From NCBI RefSeq assembly GCF_019578655.1, contig NC_063264.1, forward strand, positions 19,518,429 through 19,582,428: a DNA stretch of 64,000 nt, read 5' to 3'. The translations under genes and the position numbers were made by a program. Below the pieces are notes generated by a model. That model saw only the letters and a list, made by a program, of their open reading frames with translations. It made no database searches and was not told the DNA's origin. The DNA comes from Ricinus communis. Lineage: Eukaryota; Streptophyta; Magnoliopsida; Malpighiales; Euphorbiaceae. Of the stretch, positions 35,900 through 47,747 are shown one piece after another. The first letter of the stretch is position 1; each line of letters starts with the position of its first letter.

Positions 35900-36940
35900 C
35901 CCTCAACATTCTCATGTTTATGCTCACCAAATAAAACCAAACTATCATATTACATAAAGATTAGAAAAAGACACACAAAAGAAATGAATAGAATGAGAAT
36001 ATAGATAGGATCACAAATTTGATAAGGAAAGAAATCACAAGTTATTTTTTTTCTTCCATGTGGCTAAGCATAAGAATCAAATCGAATGGATCTAAACATA
36101 AGAGTAGACAAAGAATATAAAAGAAAGAAAAGACGTGAGCGATAAGTCGAGGTTTGCTAGCGCGAGTCTTCATAAGTTTGTAAAGCTCTTGAAAAGACCC
36201 ATAACTTGATTTCTTACAACGTAGGAGACTGAAATGATATTCTCACTAGTATGAAATATTTGAATGCATACAATTTTCATAGTGCAAAAGCCCTCATTCT
36301 ATAAGAAGAAGAAACTACAAGCAAAATATGAATAAATAACAAGAACCAGAGAGAAGTTGACTGATAAGGAATAATTAGCATAGGCCTACCTAATAACACT
36401 CCCACACAAATTAATTCATTATATGCGTCCCAAACATTAAAACTCGTGCATTCTCGCTTGGATTAATCGAAAGAAACATGATTTCTCCCTTACTTTGGAG
36501 GATTTACAGCTTGTCGTGCTTGATCATCAAATCATGCCCTAATGCCATCGGTCAAGCTTGTCAATTTTGTTCCGATGACTCCTTATACCAATCCTTATAT
36601 CATTATGAGTCCTAGTGCCTAGAGGAATAAGGAATGATGGAGATTCTAATACTGCAAATCTAGACTTGGAATATTGGGGCGTGCCTTGATTCTTGTTGTT
36701 CTCGCTTTACTCCAAAAGATTCATCTGCGATCATTTTGAGAATTGTATGAATATTGGATCAAGTAATCTTCTTTCTTCGCCTTTGTCTAAGCATTGGATC
36801 GGTGCCTGTGCCTGCCGCTTCCACACGCTTTCAATCAACACTCGTGTTTATGCTCGCAAATAAAAAGCAAAATATCAAACTAGATAGAGATTAGAAAAGA
36901 GTGGTATAAAAGAAATGAATAAAATGACAACATAAGTGAT
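35900..36940 (+). repeat. R1 matrix repeat, plus orientation
   Basis: R1 spacer and 228-bp module sequence resumes after the LTR fragment with CATTCTCATGTTTATGCTCA and runs to CATAAGT at 36,940, where gypsy sequence begins. Confidence 0.78.
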
Positions 36941-39001
36941 GTGAATCCTATTGGCAGTAGGAGTTCTAGTCCAACAAAAAATCATACTTCAAGGAAGATT
37001 CAAGATCCACTTCACATCCATGGAGGTCCAAGGCTAAGAAGATAAAAGAAGCTCTCAATGCTCTTATTCAAGATATTTGGGCTAAGGACACATCAAGGCT
37101 TGAGGAGTTAGATTCAAATTCAAGGCTCATTAATATATTCAATTTATTGGATTTGAATGAATCTAATATGGGCTTAATGAGCATAAAAGAGCATATAAGG
37201 GAGTTTGGGCATAATTAGCTCCACCAAAAATGGTCCATGCGTGTGACTTAAAGAAACTAAGGTTTTTTACTCTTAATGGGTGGGTACATAGTATTTTAAG
37301 AGTATTAGAACTTTTTTAGTTCTCTTTTTAGTTAGGATGTTTATCTCTATCCTATTTGAGTTGTAATTCCTTAATAGCTTAGAATTAGGATTTTCTAAAG
37401 GCTATAAAAAGCCTAGTACAAATTTTCAAGTTCACTGATTCATGATTAATATATTTTGTGAGTTTATACTCTATTCTTAGTTATTATTTAGAGCTAATTT
37501 GAACTTATCAAGCAATTTATTATTTGTGGCGTTCAAATCTGACTTATCAATTTAGAATCCATACTAAATTGCAGCGTCTCCTACCTTTAATACCTTAGGT
37601 TTAATAGTTTAATATACTTGAAGGGTCTAAGGTTTCAATCGATATGGTACTAGATAGATCTGGGAAATAAAATCAAACTTGCATACCGGTTTAATCCTCT
37701 AATATAAATTAGGTTTGTATCATTTAGTATCATAGCTTTGGCTTCTAAATCAGGTCATATATTTTTAATTTTCACATATTCTTTTTGTTATTTTCTTTTG
37801 TCATTCTTCTCTATCCAAATCTCGTTCAAATTAAAAAAATAAATCAGTTTCATTCTTGTGATCTTATTTAAATCTATTTTATAATTGTTTGTGATTAATT
37901 ATTCTAATCACATTTTTACTTGTTTAATAATTTTTTAGTCAAGTGCCTTAAAAAATGAAAAGAAAAGGAAAAAAGCTGAGAAAAAACGAATGAAAAAGAA
38001 TTACCGTTATCAATCGGCTCTACGACTGATCCTATGACCGGTTCTTAAAAAAATTTATGCCTTTTGTTTTCTTCACTTATTAAGCTTAGTTAGTCTTTTA
38101 TTACCTTTGTTCTTGTGTCTTTCATTGTGTATAAGCTTAATCTTGATCATTAGGTCTAGTTTAGTTTTCTATTTTGGTGTTCTTATGTGTGTTTTAAATA
38201 TGATTTGTTAGTTATTGAATAGTTACAATTTTGGCTGTTTGATAATTTATTGTTTTAGCCTTTATAAGAACCAAAGTGTAGAGATTGAGTGATAAAAGGT
38301 GAGTGGTGATTTCACTAGAGGGTAAAAGCCTAATTAAGTAAAATACGATCGATGATGAATGTCACGTGAAAGAGTTTTGTGCCGAATCACTACTACAGAG
38401 ATTTGCACAACCTACTTCAAAGGCTTACGCAAGGTTCGCGAAGTGTTGAGGAGTATTTTCAATAGTTGGAGGTGACTTTGATCCGTGCTAAGATTGAGAA
38501 AGACCATGAGCAAACCATGGCTCGTTTTTTCCTTTTTTAACTTATGTTTAAGTGTGAGAGTTATTATTTAGGAGTTATAAATGTGGGAGTTAAGTATCCA
38601 ACAACTATATTTTTAATTATGTGTTAGTGAGGAGCTATGTAAAGTGTTTAGACATATCTAGGGTTTCTTTATGTCTAGCTTTGTCTATACATTCCAAGAT
38701 AAGCTCCATTTGTAATCAACTTCTTGTTTAAACTTTGAACTTATCAAACTTCTTATATTTTGTGGCTTCTCTAACTAAAAATCTTATTTTTAATTCTTTA
38801 CTTATCAAATCTTTTTGGTTTTTGGCGTTGGGATTAGATTCAAGTGCTAATTTTATTGTTAATCAATAACAATTGAAATTAGTTTTATAAACTTCTTTTA
38901 AAGGATTCTTGGGGTTTTGGAATCATCTTGATTGGAGGATATTTTCTTGCATTCCATATGTATCATAACTTGTTAGTTATTATAGTGTATGGTTGCTAAG
39001 G
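36941..39001 (+). mobile_element. Degraded Ty3/gypsy fragment inserted in R1
   Basis: At 37,018-37,218 a 66-codon frame (KAKKIKEALNALIQDIW ... IKEHIREFG) matches the conserved tail found at the end of many plant gypsy polyproteins. LTR-like sequence follows, then TTAGTATCATAGC near 37,718, a decayed initiator-Met-tRNA primer site. Near 38,425-38,545 a gag-like segment LEVTLIRAKIEKDHEQTMAR appears. So pol tail, LTR and gag start follow each other. R1 continues on both sides (…CATAAGT and ATCAATAACTCC). Confidence 0.65.
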
Positions 39002-39632
39002 AGGTGATTTCCTATCAATAACTCCTGCAATCCTAAATTTCATGAGCCAGCTTAACTAAAAAATATGGAGAAATTCACGTGGACCTACTTAATAATACTC
39101 ATATACAAATTACTTTATTATATGCATCCTAGACATGAAAACGCTCGCATTCCCACTTGTATATACTTGGATTAATTAAAACAATATGATTTCTCCCTTA
39201 CACGTATGGATTTACGTCTCATCCTGCTTGATCATCAAGCTAAGCCCAAATGCTACTGGTCAAGCTTATTAATTGCGTTCCCGTGATTCCTTACACCAAT
39301 CCTTGTGTCATCAGCAGTCCTCGTGCGTAGAGGAATAAGGAATGATGGAGATCCCAATGATGCACATCCGAAATTGAAATATTTAAGAGCGCCTCAATTC
39401 TCATTGTTCCATCTTTTCTCTAGAATATTTATCCCGCGATCATTTTGATAATGATATCAATACTCGATCAACTAATTTTCCTTCTTTGCATTCGTCCAAG
39501 TATTGGATCGGTACCTATGATTACTGCTTCCATGCGCTTTCACTCAAGATTCATGTTTATGCTCCCCAAATAAAATTAAACCATCATACTAGACAAAGGG
39601 GCATAAAGAAACGAATAAAAAGAAAACATAGG
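39002..39632 (+). repeat. R1 matrix repeat between two gypsy fragments
   Basis: Standard R1 landmarks (ATGAGCCAGCTTAAC, GATTTCTCCCTTA, CTTGATCATCAAGC) with no gene. Confidence 0.75.
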
Positions 39633-41909
39633 TGATGCAGATCAAATAAGCATAAATAAAGCCTACGAATTGCATGAGATTTTGTATTTGACAAGATTAT
39701 TTGGAAGAATTCAATTTGCCTAATTTAGGCAATTTAATTCAATTCCAACCTCATATGCCTTAGTGGAATCAAATTCTGAAAGAAGATATGGATATACAAG
39801 ATTAGTGGATTTAGAGCATTACATAATGGGTAAATACAAGTAAATATCAAAGCTAAAGCTTGGCCAAACCTTGGATGATCATTTGGGCTTGTATATGGGT
39901 TTATTCAAGCCATCACGCACTTTGGGCTTGAGAAGGAAAGGGGCATATAAATTTTCTTAAAAGCAAGCTCTAGGAGGTGCCACTTTAGTGCTTCCTTGAC
40001 CTAATAGAACATCTACACCGAAGAGAAAACAATGGGCATCTCTTATTTAGTTATTTAGGAATATATCTAAATTGATTTAGTCATATCTTGATTGATTAGG
40101 AATGACTAAATCAATCAAGCTTCCTATTTTGTTATTTTGGAAGTCTCTTATTATATCCTTTTAGAATTGACTTTTATTATTCCCTAATTAAGCATAGTTC
40201 CTTATTTTACTATTTTGGAAAACTTTTACTTAGGATATACTTTAGTTTATTCCTAATTAGTTTATTTCCTTTATGCAAATAGGAAATTAGGTTTTGTCTT
40301 TATCTATTTAAACCCCATGTAGTCGAATGTTACAAGGATTAACCATTGGTGAAATAAAATTATTATGAGATTATTCTTAATTGGTCTTTTTCAAAACTTT
40401 TCGAACTTATCAAGAACTGCTCTTGTGGCGTTCGCCTTGACTTATCACTCACTTCATGCCTTTCTTGAATGTAGTGTCAACCATTATTCTTATATGAAGG
40501 TTCGAGATACAAGTTATCTTTGGGTCAAGGTTCATCAAAGATCAGACTTAGCTTTCTTGAGAATCTTTTTCCAATTCCGCATGTTGGCTCTTGTCAGAGG
40601 TTCCTAAGGTTCACATTATTTGGAATTAGAGCTAAGTCTTAAAATTTGATATATCTATCTTTACTTTATTATTAATATACTCAAAAACTATAAAAAAAGA
40701 GATGTTCCAAAGCTTGGAGTTTTATTTCAATGAAGTTTAATATTAGCTTGAAAGAATGGAGAAGAAATTTGATAAGCTGGATTGGCATCTTGATCAAATG
40801 GAGAGAAATTCTAGAAGATGACAATAACACTTTTCTAAAGTGCAAAAATATGAACATATGGAAACATTACGAGAAATATACAAAGGGAGCACCAACAAGA
40901 AGTTCCTAAATAGCCAAAACATGAAGTTCTTAAAGTGCCCACATGTGATGAACAAGTTTTCATTGATGATCTCACCTATATTGCTATCATGAATCATGAT
41001 AATAATATTATGAATAATAAAGTTGATACAATAACTCTAAGAAAAGATGTTAAATTTGAAATTGAGTCAATTGTTGAGCCTATGCCATTGATTGAAGATG
41101 ATTTCAAGGAAATTGTAAAAGACGATCGAATTAGTGTTGGAAATTCTATAGATGGAAAGTAGTTTTGTAATTTGTTAACTAATAATGATGATTCTCTTAG
41201 TCAATTTTTTATTATAGATTTGAAGTTACCAATTACACAACAATCATGGTCATTTGAGCTTCAAGTGGTGGACGAGCATGGAAGAGTAAAGGAATGAAAA
41301 GAGGTTCTCATTTCATATTTCAATGAATAAGATTCGAGGATGAATCTTTTCGAAGAAAGGAAGAATGAAGCGGATCCAATAAGCACTCCTAAACTAAAAG
41401 GACAACTTAAAATAAGACTTCTAACTACTAAAAGACTTCTTTAAATGAACAAATACTCCTAAAATTCGTCTAACCTTAGCCCATATAACAAACATAACAT
41501 TTGGGCTTAGGTAACATGTAATAAGTAGCCTATGCTTGAGTATTGGACTCCAAATAGCTTGACTTATTTATTTTGGGTCTATTTTGACTTCTTCATGCCT
41601 CCATATATTGAATTAAGTTTATAGGAGTATCTTGAGGCCCATTTTTCTTGATTAAGCCCAATCTCACTTAGACTTTGGATCTCCATCCCAAGCTTCAACT
41701 CTTGCTTCACGAACACTCCCAAAGCATCCTTAAAATTCTTCATGCGAGCTCTAGTCGTTGGTCCATCATATTTGAGCGGCTCGTGTACAATCCTAGTTGG
41801 AGTAGGACTCCTCGTAGGACTAGGATTCCTAATGGAAGTAGGATTCCTAGTTGAAGTAGGATTTCTCGTGGGACTAGAATTCCTAGTTGAAGTAGGACCC
41901 CTAGTCGGA
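39633..41909 (+). mobile_element. Second degraded Ty3/gypsy fragment in R1
   Basis: LTR-like sequence (39,633-40,617) is followed by TTGGAATTAGAGC at 40,620-40,632, a decayed tRNA-Met primer site, then internal sequence with a 72-codon frame (40,935-41,162) of unknown function and a pol end with RGMNLFEERKNEA-like residues at 41,335-41,372. TGA/GA-GATC-AATAAGCA blocks at 39,633 and 41,368 are similar and may mark related ends. The internal region is only about 0.75 kb, so most of gag-pol is gone. Confidence 0.55.
41802..41909. repeat. Six 18-bp tandem units
   Basis: Exactly six consecutive 18-base units of the GTAGGATTCCTAGTTGAA type fill 108 bases. The 18-base length keeps frames open on both strands, giving V-G-F-L-V-E and its reverse-strand partner. 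These frames are not evidence of a gene. R1 resumes directly after the array. Confidence 0.88.
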
Positions 41910-42727
41910 GTAATATGCTCATTAGCCTTAAATATTTGGTTGCATGCAGTTTTTATAGTGCGAATGCACTTATTCCATAAGAAGAACTAGAAGCTGAATA
42001 TGAATAAATAAATAAAGAAAGATGAATAAACTAAAGTCAAATAAAATATTGGAGAGGAGTTGACTAGTCAACAACTCTTGTAGTCCCAAATTTTAAGAAC
42101 CAGCTAACGAATACAAGGAGAAATTCACGTGGGCCTACCTAATAATACTCCAGACCAAACTACTTTATTATATACATACCAAACATCAAAGCACTCGCAT
42201 TCCTAGTTGTATTACATTTGGATTAGTTGAAAACAACATGATTTCTCCTTTATGCGAATGGATTACGTCTCATCCTGGATGATCATCAAGTTAAGCCCAA
42301 TGCCATCGGTCAGACTTGTCAATTACATTCCCATAATTCTTTATACTAATCCTTGTGTCATCAGGTGTGCTCGTGCCTAGAGGAACAAAGAATGATGGAG
42401 ATCCCATTGGTTAAGTTTCTAAATCAAAATATTTGGGCATGCCTCGATTATCTTCATTCTTTATTTCCTCCAAAATATTCATCCATGATCATTTAGAGAA
42501 TGATATCAATACCTTATCAAAAGAATGGAAGGATGTCAGCGATAAGTCTATGCTTGCTAGTGCGAATGTTGCTAAGTCTGCAAAGTTCTTGAAAGAACCG
42601 AATACTTTATTTCCCGCAAGATTGAAACTGAAATATTATGCTCACTAGCCTCAAGTATTCGGTTGCATGTAGTTTTTGTAGTGCAAAAGCCCTCATTCCA
42701 TAAGAAGAAGAAACTGGAAGCTAACTA

Positions 42728-42762
<35 letters not shown>

Positions 42763-43624
42763 AGATGAATGAACTAAAGCTAAATCAAGAGCTAAAGAGG
42801 AGTTGATTAGTCAACAGCTCTCACAGTTCTAACTTTTAAGAGCAAGCGTAAAGAAAACAAGAGAAAATTCACGTGGCTCTACCTAATAACACTCTAAACA
42901 AAATTAATTCATTATATGCATCCCAAACATTAAAATGCTCATATTCCCGATTGCAACTAAAATGAAATGAACAATGAGAGAGGAGTTGACTCGTCAACAA
43001 CTCTCGTAGTCCCAAATTTTATAAGCCAGCTTAAGGAAAATAAGGGGAAATTTATGTGGGCCTACTTAATAACACTCTGACCCAAATTACTTCATTATAT
43101 GGTCCCAAATACCAAAGTGCTCGCATTACCGCTTGTATTATGCTTGGATTAATTATATTACGCCTGTGGATTTATGTTTCGTCCTACTTGATCATCAAGC
43201 TAAGCCCTAATGCCACTAGTCAAGCTTATCAACACATTGTCATGAGTCCTTATGCCAATCCTTGTATTATTAGGAGTCCTCATGCCTAGAAGAACAAGGA
43301 TTGGTATAAGGAATCATGGCAACATAATTGACAAGCTTGACTAATGGCATTAAGGCTTAGCTTGATGATCAAGCAGGACGAGACACAAATCCATGCGAGT
43401 GATAGAGAAATCATGTTGCTTTTGATTAATCCAAGCAGGAATGAGCGTGTTTTGATGTTTGGCAGGCATATAATGAACTAAATTGGGTTAGAATGTTATT
43501 AGGTATGCTAATGCGAATTTCCCCTTATTTTTTATTAAGGAATCATAGGAACACAATTGATGAGCTTGACCGATGGCATTGGGTGTCACTTGATGATCAA
43601 GCAGCATGAGATGCAAATCCACCC
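41910..43624. repeat. R1 matrix repeat, mixed orientation
   Basis: Plus-oriented modules to about 43,290, then minus-oriented modules to the copia-type LTR at 43,625. The switch lies at GAAGAACAAGGATTGGTATAA near 43,290. Confidence 0.72.
42728..42763. repeat. (TAAA)9 microsatellite
   Basis: Nine perfect TAAA units within an R1 copy. Other R1 copies have two to four units here, so this copy expanded. Confidence 0.92.
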
Positions 43625-44171
43625 ATGTAAAAGCTAATTGGAATTTTGCTTTTTGGTTCTTACATTGTGATATTATTATGTAATTGATATCTTTTTATTA
43701 ATGGCAGTTGTTTATCATTCATTTTTGTAGTAATATAATTATTGAATGAGTCCAATAATATTTATTAAAGACTCCATTCTCAAAAGTTGAAAATATGGGC
43801 GACAAATGATCTTTAGAATAAATTTTATAAAATAGTTCTTGGTCGTATGATTAAATATTGAACATCCTTAATTCACAAGACCAACATAATGTGTTTAACC
43901 CTATGATTAGTATAAGATATAATATATATAAGATGGTGAGTCGCATGCCATTTAGTATGAATTACTAGGTTAATCATTATGGGTAACTTGTGAGACGAGT
44001 GGACTGAACATGACTAGAAGAAATAATGAATCACATGGATGATTTACTTAAGTCATTGATTCATTATTAAGTTATGATGGTGTAACTAATCCTTAGACCT
44101 GAGGTGACAGAGTTGTCTCATGAATATGTAATTAGAATTTGCTTATGCTTTAGGTATCCATTCATACCTAG

Positions 44172-44335
44172 AATGGGTACTTGCAGATAGTGGCTCCAAT
44201 TGCATATGCATGGAGGCAGGTGTTCATCAACAAGAAATCCATTGCCTTGAGTAAACAAGGAGAATATCTGATGCGATTTGATAACATCTTGACTAAGAAA
44301 TCCTTGGCCGAGGTAATTATAATTAATGGAAAAGA
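44172..44335 (+). other. Conserved ~50-codon frame inside the copia-type LTR
   Basis: After an upstream stop the frame reads ...AYAWRQVFINKKSIALSKQ and ends soon after EVIIING. No ATG is at its start. The same frame is open in the 3' LTR (49,330-49,490) and in the LTR fragment at 35,598-35,452, with several amino-acid replacements but no stop. It may be a captured exon or a fossil of pol sequence in the LTR; I do not recognise the domain. Confidence 0.45.
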
Positions 44336-44870
44336 GCGTTTTGCATTAATCATATTTAGTCGAGATGTATCCTGGATTTTATCATAGAATCAAGTTAGTG
44401 AATTTGACTATTCTATGATCCTCACTTGATTGGAATATTGTTCAATGGAAGGATTCAGTTATACGGTAATCATAAATAAAGGGTTCATGGATGATCAATG
44501 CCTTTATTATTAATTGGGTAATTATAATATATTGTTAGACGTCACTTATAATTTATGGGAGCTATTAAGAGACAATTATTTAATTATTCCTTTAGTTGAT
44601 TAAAGTGTTTTAATTAACATTAAAGAGTTTAATATTAAATTCCTATTGCCAATTATTACTGAATCTCGAAAGTCACACATATTAAGATCAACTCAAGCAC
44701 AACGATGTACTTGACTTGTACCTCGAGTAGGAACACTAGCATCTTCTGAAGTTAAAGTCCGTAAATGTCTAACTAATGATATTGTGTAATCTATAATTGT
44801 TCTATATTGAAGGATCTTGATATATGTTATCACAAATGAGTTTGTAATGACATGTATTTGTACAGTGGCT

Positions 44871-45160
44871 TGACACGTGTCATCACAAAAGGGTCTTATG
44901 ATGACATGTGTCATCATAAAGGGTTTATGATGACATTTGCAGAGAAAGCATATTGACACATGTCATCACAAAATGGTTTTATACTGACATGTGTTAGGAA
45001 AGCAGCCTGACACGTGTCATCACCAAAAGGTTATTATAATGACATGTGTTAAGAAAGCAGCTTGACACTATCATCACCAAAATGATTTTATGATGACATT
45101 TGTCAATACTACTTGACACATGTCATCATAGAATAGTTTTATAATGACATGTGTTTATAC
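44871..45160. repeat. ~54-bp tandem repeat with TGACACGTGTCA palindromes (5' LTR)
   Basis: TGACAC[G/A]TGTCATCAC begins at 44,871, 44,954, 45,008, 45,063 and 45,114, spaced 83, 54, 55 and 51. Each unit ends in an inverted ATGATGACATGTG, so each can fold on itself. CACGTG is the core of plant G-box elements. The equivalent array in the 3' LTR is at 49,855-50,130. Confidence 0.82.
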
Positions 45161-45606
45161 AACTGTGTTAACGATTATGAATCATAGTCCTTAAATCTAT
45201 ATAAGAAAGTTTCTTACTCCCATTATCAACATGAAGAATAGATATAATCGACATACTTACTATCATAACAAGGTTATCATAGTAGGAAACTTGGGAGTGG
45301 AGAAGGAGTTCTTCATCTTTAAAGATTGAATAGTTTTGCTTGAGGTTGGTTGTGTGAGATAATATAGAGGATTTGCAATTGCAAATCTCTTATTTGGTTA
45401 TCTGACAGAAACATCATCAATAATCAAGAATTGAATTTTGCTCTTCAAAGGTTGTAGTCTTTTTCTTTGTGTTCGTCATGTTTATAAAACAAAAGTTATT
45501 TTTGTTTTCAACTTAAATCCTCAATTGCAACTTGCAACCTTAATTTTCATGAGATGTGAAATATTATAGAGCTTCTGTTGCGCCACTGCTTGTGTTTTTC
45601 CAACAG

Positions 45607-45619
45607 TGGTATCCGAGCC
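45607..45619 (+). promoter_or_regulatory. Primer-binding site of the copia-type element
   Basis: TGGTATCCGAGCC directly after the LTR end plus one base is close to the complement of plant initiator tRNA-Met (TGGTATCAGAGC), the usual primer for copia elements. Confidence 0.8.
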
Positions 45620-46952
45620 AACCTATTGATAATTGAGGATATTTTTAATAACTCAATAAGAATTGGATAGAAAAAGTTAATTTGATTGCATGTAGGATGA
45701 TCTTGGGCTTATAAATCCATTTCATGTGTTTCTTTGATATATTCATTTGGTTTGTAAATTAATTATTTACATTTGGGTTGTAATTAATTATTTTTGTATC
45801 CTTTGATTTTGTAATCTTATTTCACCTTGGTATGCCAAGGTTTATAAATTGTAAAGTATTACAAGTGAAGAAATTTGAAGATTCAAGAATTAGAAGGGAA
45901 CCAGATAATCTAAAATGCAAGAAAATCATATCTTCATGATTTGATTTAGGCTTTTAGTTTCTTGTAATTTATTATAAGCTTAGGTGCCCAAATTTAACTC
46001 GTGGCTCTAGAATTAAATTAGAATAGATAGCCCTTAATCATCTGAGTTTATTTATCCGCTTTAATATGCATAGGATGTATGTTTAAAATGAATGTATGCT
46101 GGTGAGACCTAGTAAAGACTAAAATCTTCCAATTAATATTAAATTGATAAATGGTATGATTTGGGAAATTGATATCATGGCTCTCCACTATGTAAATTTA
46201 AAGATTTTTATTATTTTAGTAATCGATCATAAGCAAATGTGAGGGTTATGAAAGATCATGTGATAAATCTGTTGAATATTATTAAGCATTTGGTGTTATA
46301 AGTATAATTGCTATTAGTGGCCAATATGTCGACTCACGATGAGGTCCTAATATTACAATTATATTTATTGGAAAGTGGGCTTGACTTAATTATGTACAAT
46401 GGACCAATAATCGACGAAATACGAGGTTCAAAGTACTAGGAGCCGAAGTGTAAATGATTGGATCATGCATGAGATGCATATAATATGAGATATTTACTTA
46501 TAAAATTTTAGTAACCCAATAATCAATGAAACGTGAGGGATACTAAAATTTGGTAAGAAACTAATCACCCGATAGAAATCCACCAATGAGGATTTCCATT
46601 TCTCACTAGCAAGTGTGAGATTCACCAAGTTAGTGGGAGTCATCATTTTGATTTAAAGACCAAAATCAAAATGAAATTACGTAACAAGTCACTAATAATC
46701 TATTATTCTTTGCAGTTTTAAAATGGCCCCCTCAATCCACTTGCGAGCATACTTGATGCTAACTGGTTGACTGGACTGAATTTCATTCACTTACTTAGGA
46801 ATTTGAGAATAATTCTTAATTCTAAATACATTGCCTATGTCCTTGATACCAGGGTTCCCGGTCCCTTCTTGTAGGGCATTGGAAGAGGAACATGCTACAC
46901 TTAAGAAGTGGCGCTCTAATGACATGCAAGCTAGGTGTTTGGATTACGAAAT
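45620..46952 (+). mobile_element. Copia-type element, non-coding remnant of the internal region
   Basis: About 1.3 kb between primer site and the pol remnant. I see no gag, integrase or RT motifs. The element must have lost most of its coding DNA and could only have moved in trans. Confidence 0.55.
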
Positions 46953-47243
46953 TTCATGATAGAACTTCGAGTGGTTCCAATTATCGAGTTAGCAGTGCCT
47001 CTCATCTGTGACAACAATAGGGCTATTACCAAAGCTAAGGAACCTAGGTCTCATTAGAAATCCAAACATATCGAAAGACACTTCCGTATCATATGTGAAA
47101 TCGTTAGTATAGGAGACATAGCCATGCAAAAAATAGAATTGGATCATAATGTAGCTAATCCCTTTACTAAAGCTTTGATGCAAAAACAGTTGGAATGCCA
47201 CCTTATGAAGATGGGTTTCAGATACTATCCTAATTGGCTTTAG
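46953..47243 (+). pseudogene. C-terminal end of copia pol (RNase H)
   Basis: The frame has ELAVPLICDNNRAITKAKEP, then a stop in place of Gln, KSKHIERHFRIICEIV, MQKIELDHNVANPFTKAL and a final MGFRYYPNWL stop. This order (CDN, HIE-R-HF, ADP-TK-like, end) is diagnostic of the copia RNase H terminus. One in-frame stop and a frameshift upstream inactivate it. Confidence 0.85.
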
Positions 47244-47245
47244 TA

Positions 47246-47257
47246 CAAGTGGGAGAT
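47246..47257 (+). promoter_or_regulatory. Polypurine tract of the copia-type element
   Basis: AAGTGGGAGAT directly before TGTTAAATG is the typical copia polypurine tract next to the 3' LTR. Confidence 0.75.
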
Positions 47258-47747
47258 TGTTAAATGTATGTCCTAAAAGCCAATTGGACTTTTGTTTTTT
47301 GGTTCATACATTGTGACATTATTATGTAATGAATATATTTTTATTTAATGGCAGTTGTTTATCATTCATTTTTGTAGTAATATAATTATTGAATGAGTCT
47401 AACAACATTTATTAAAGACTCTATTCTCAAGAGTTGAAAATATGAGCGAAAAATGATCTTTAAAATAAATTTTATAAAATAGTTCTTGGTTGTAGGATTA
47501 AATATTGGACATCTTTAATCTAGAAGACCAACATAATGTGTTTAACCATATTATTAGTATGAGATACTAAAATATATAGGATGGTGAGTCTCATGCCATT
47601 TAGTATGAATTACTAAGTTAATCATTATGGATCACTTGTGAGACGAGTGGAACATGACTTGAAGAAATAATAAATCACATGAATGATTTACTTAAGTCAC
47701 TGATTCATTATTAAGTTATGATGGTGTAACTAATCCTTAGACCTGAT

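Larger units (their letters stand above)
43625..45605 (+). mobile_element. Copia-type 5' LTR, start slightly truncated
   Basis: Matches 47,258-47,747 plus 49,240-50,584. It lacks about the first 13 bases of the 3' copy (TGTTAAATG...). It ends TTTTTCCAACA, just before the primer site. It holds a G-box-palindrome array (44,871-45,160) and a 50-codon conserved frame (44,172-44,335). Confidence 0.82.

Noticed and set aside
41740..41990. Leu/Val/Gly-rich repeat protein on either strand
   Set aside because: Product of six 18-base tandem units, with no start context or conservation.
44693..44959. 88-codon minus-strand frame rich in His/Cys, zinc-finger-like
   Set aside because: It reads across the G-box tandem repeat of the LTR; the His/Ile pattern comes from ATGATGACA repeats.
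44860..45170. CRISPR-like array
   Set aside because: Repeats and 'spacers' are both related from unit to unit, the sequence is in a plant LTR, and no cas gene is present.
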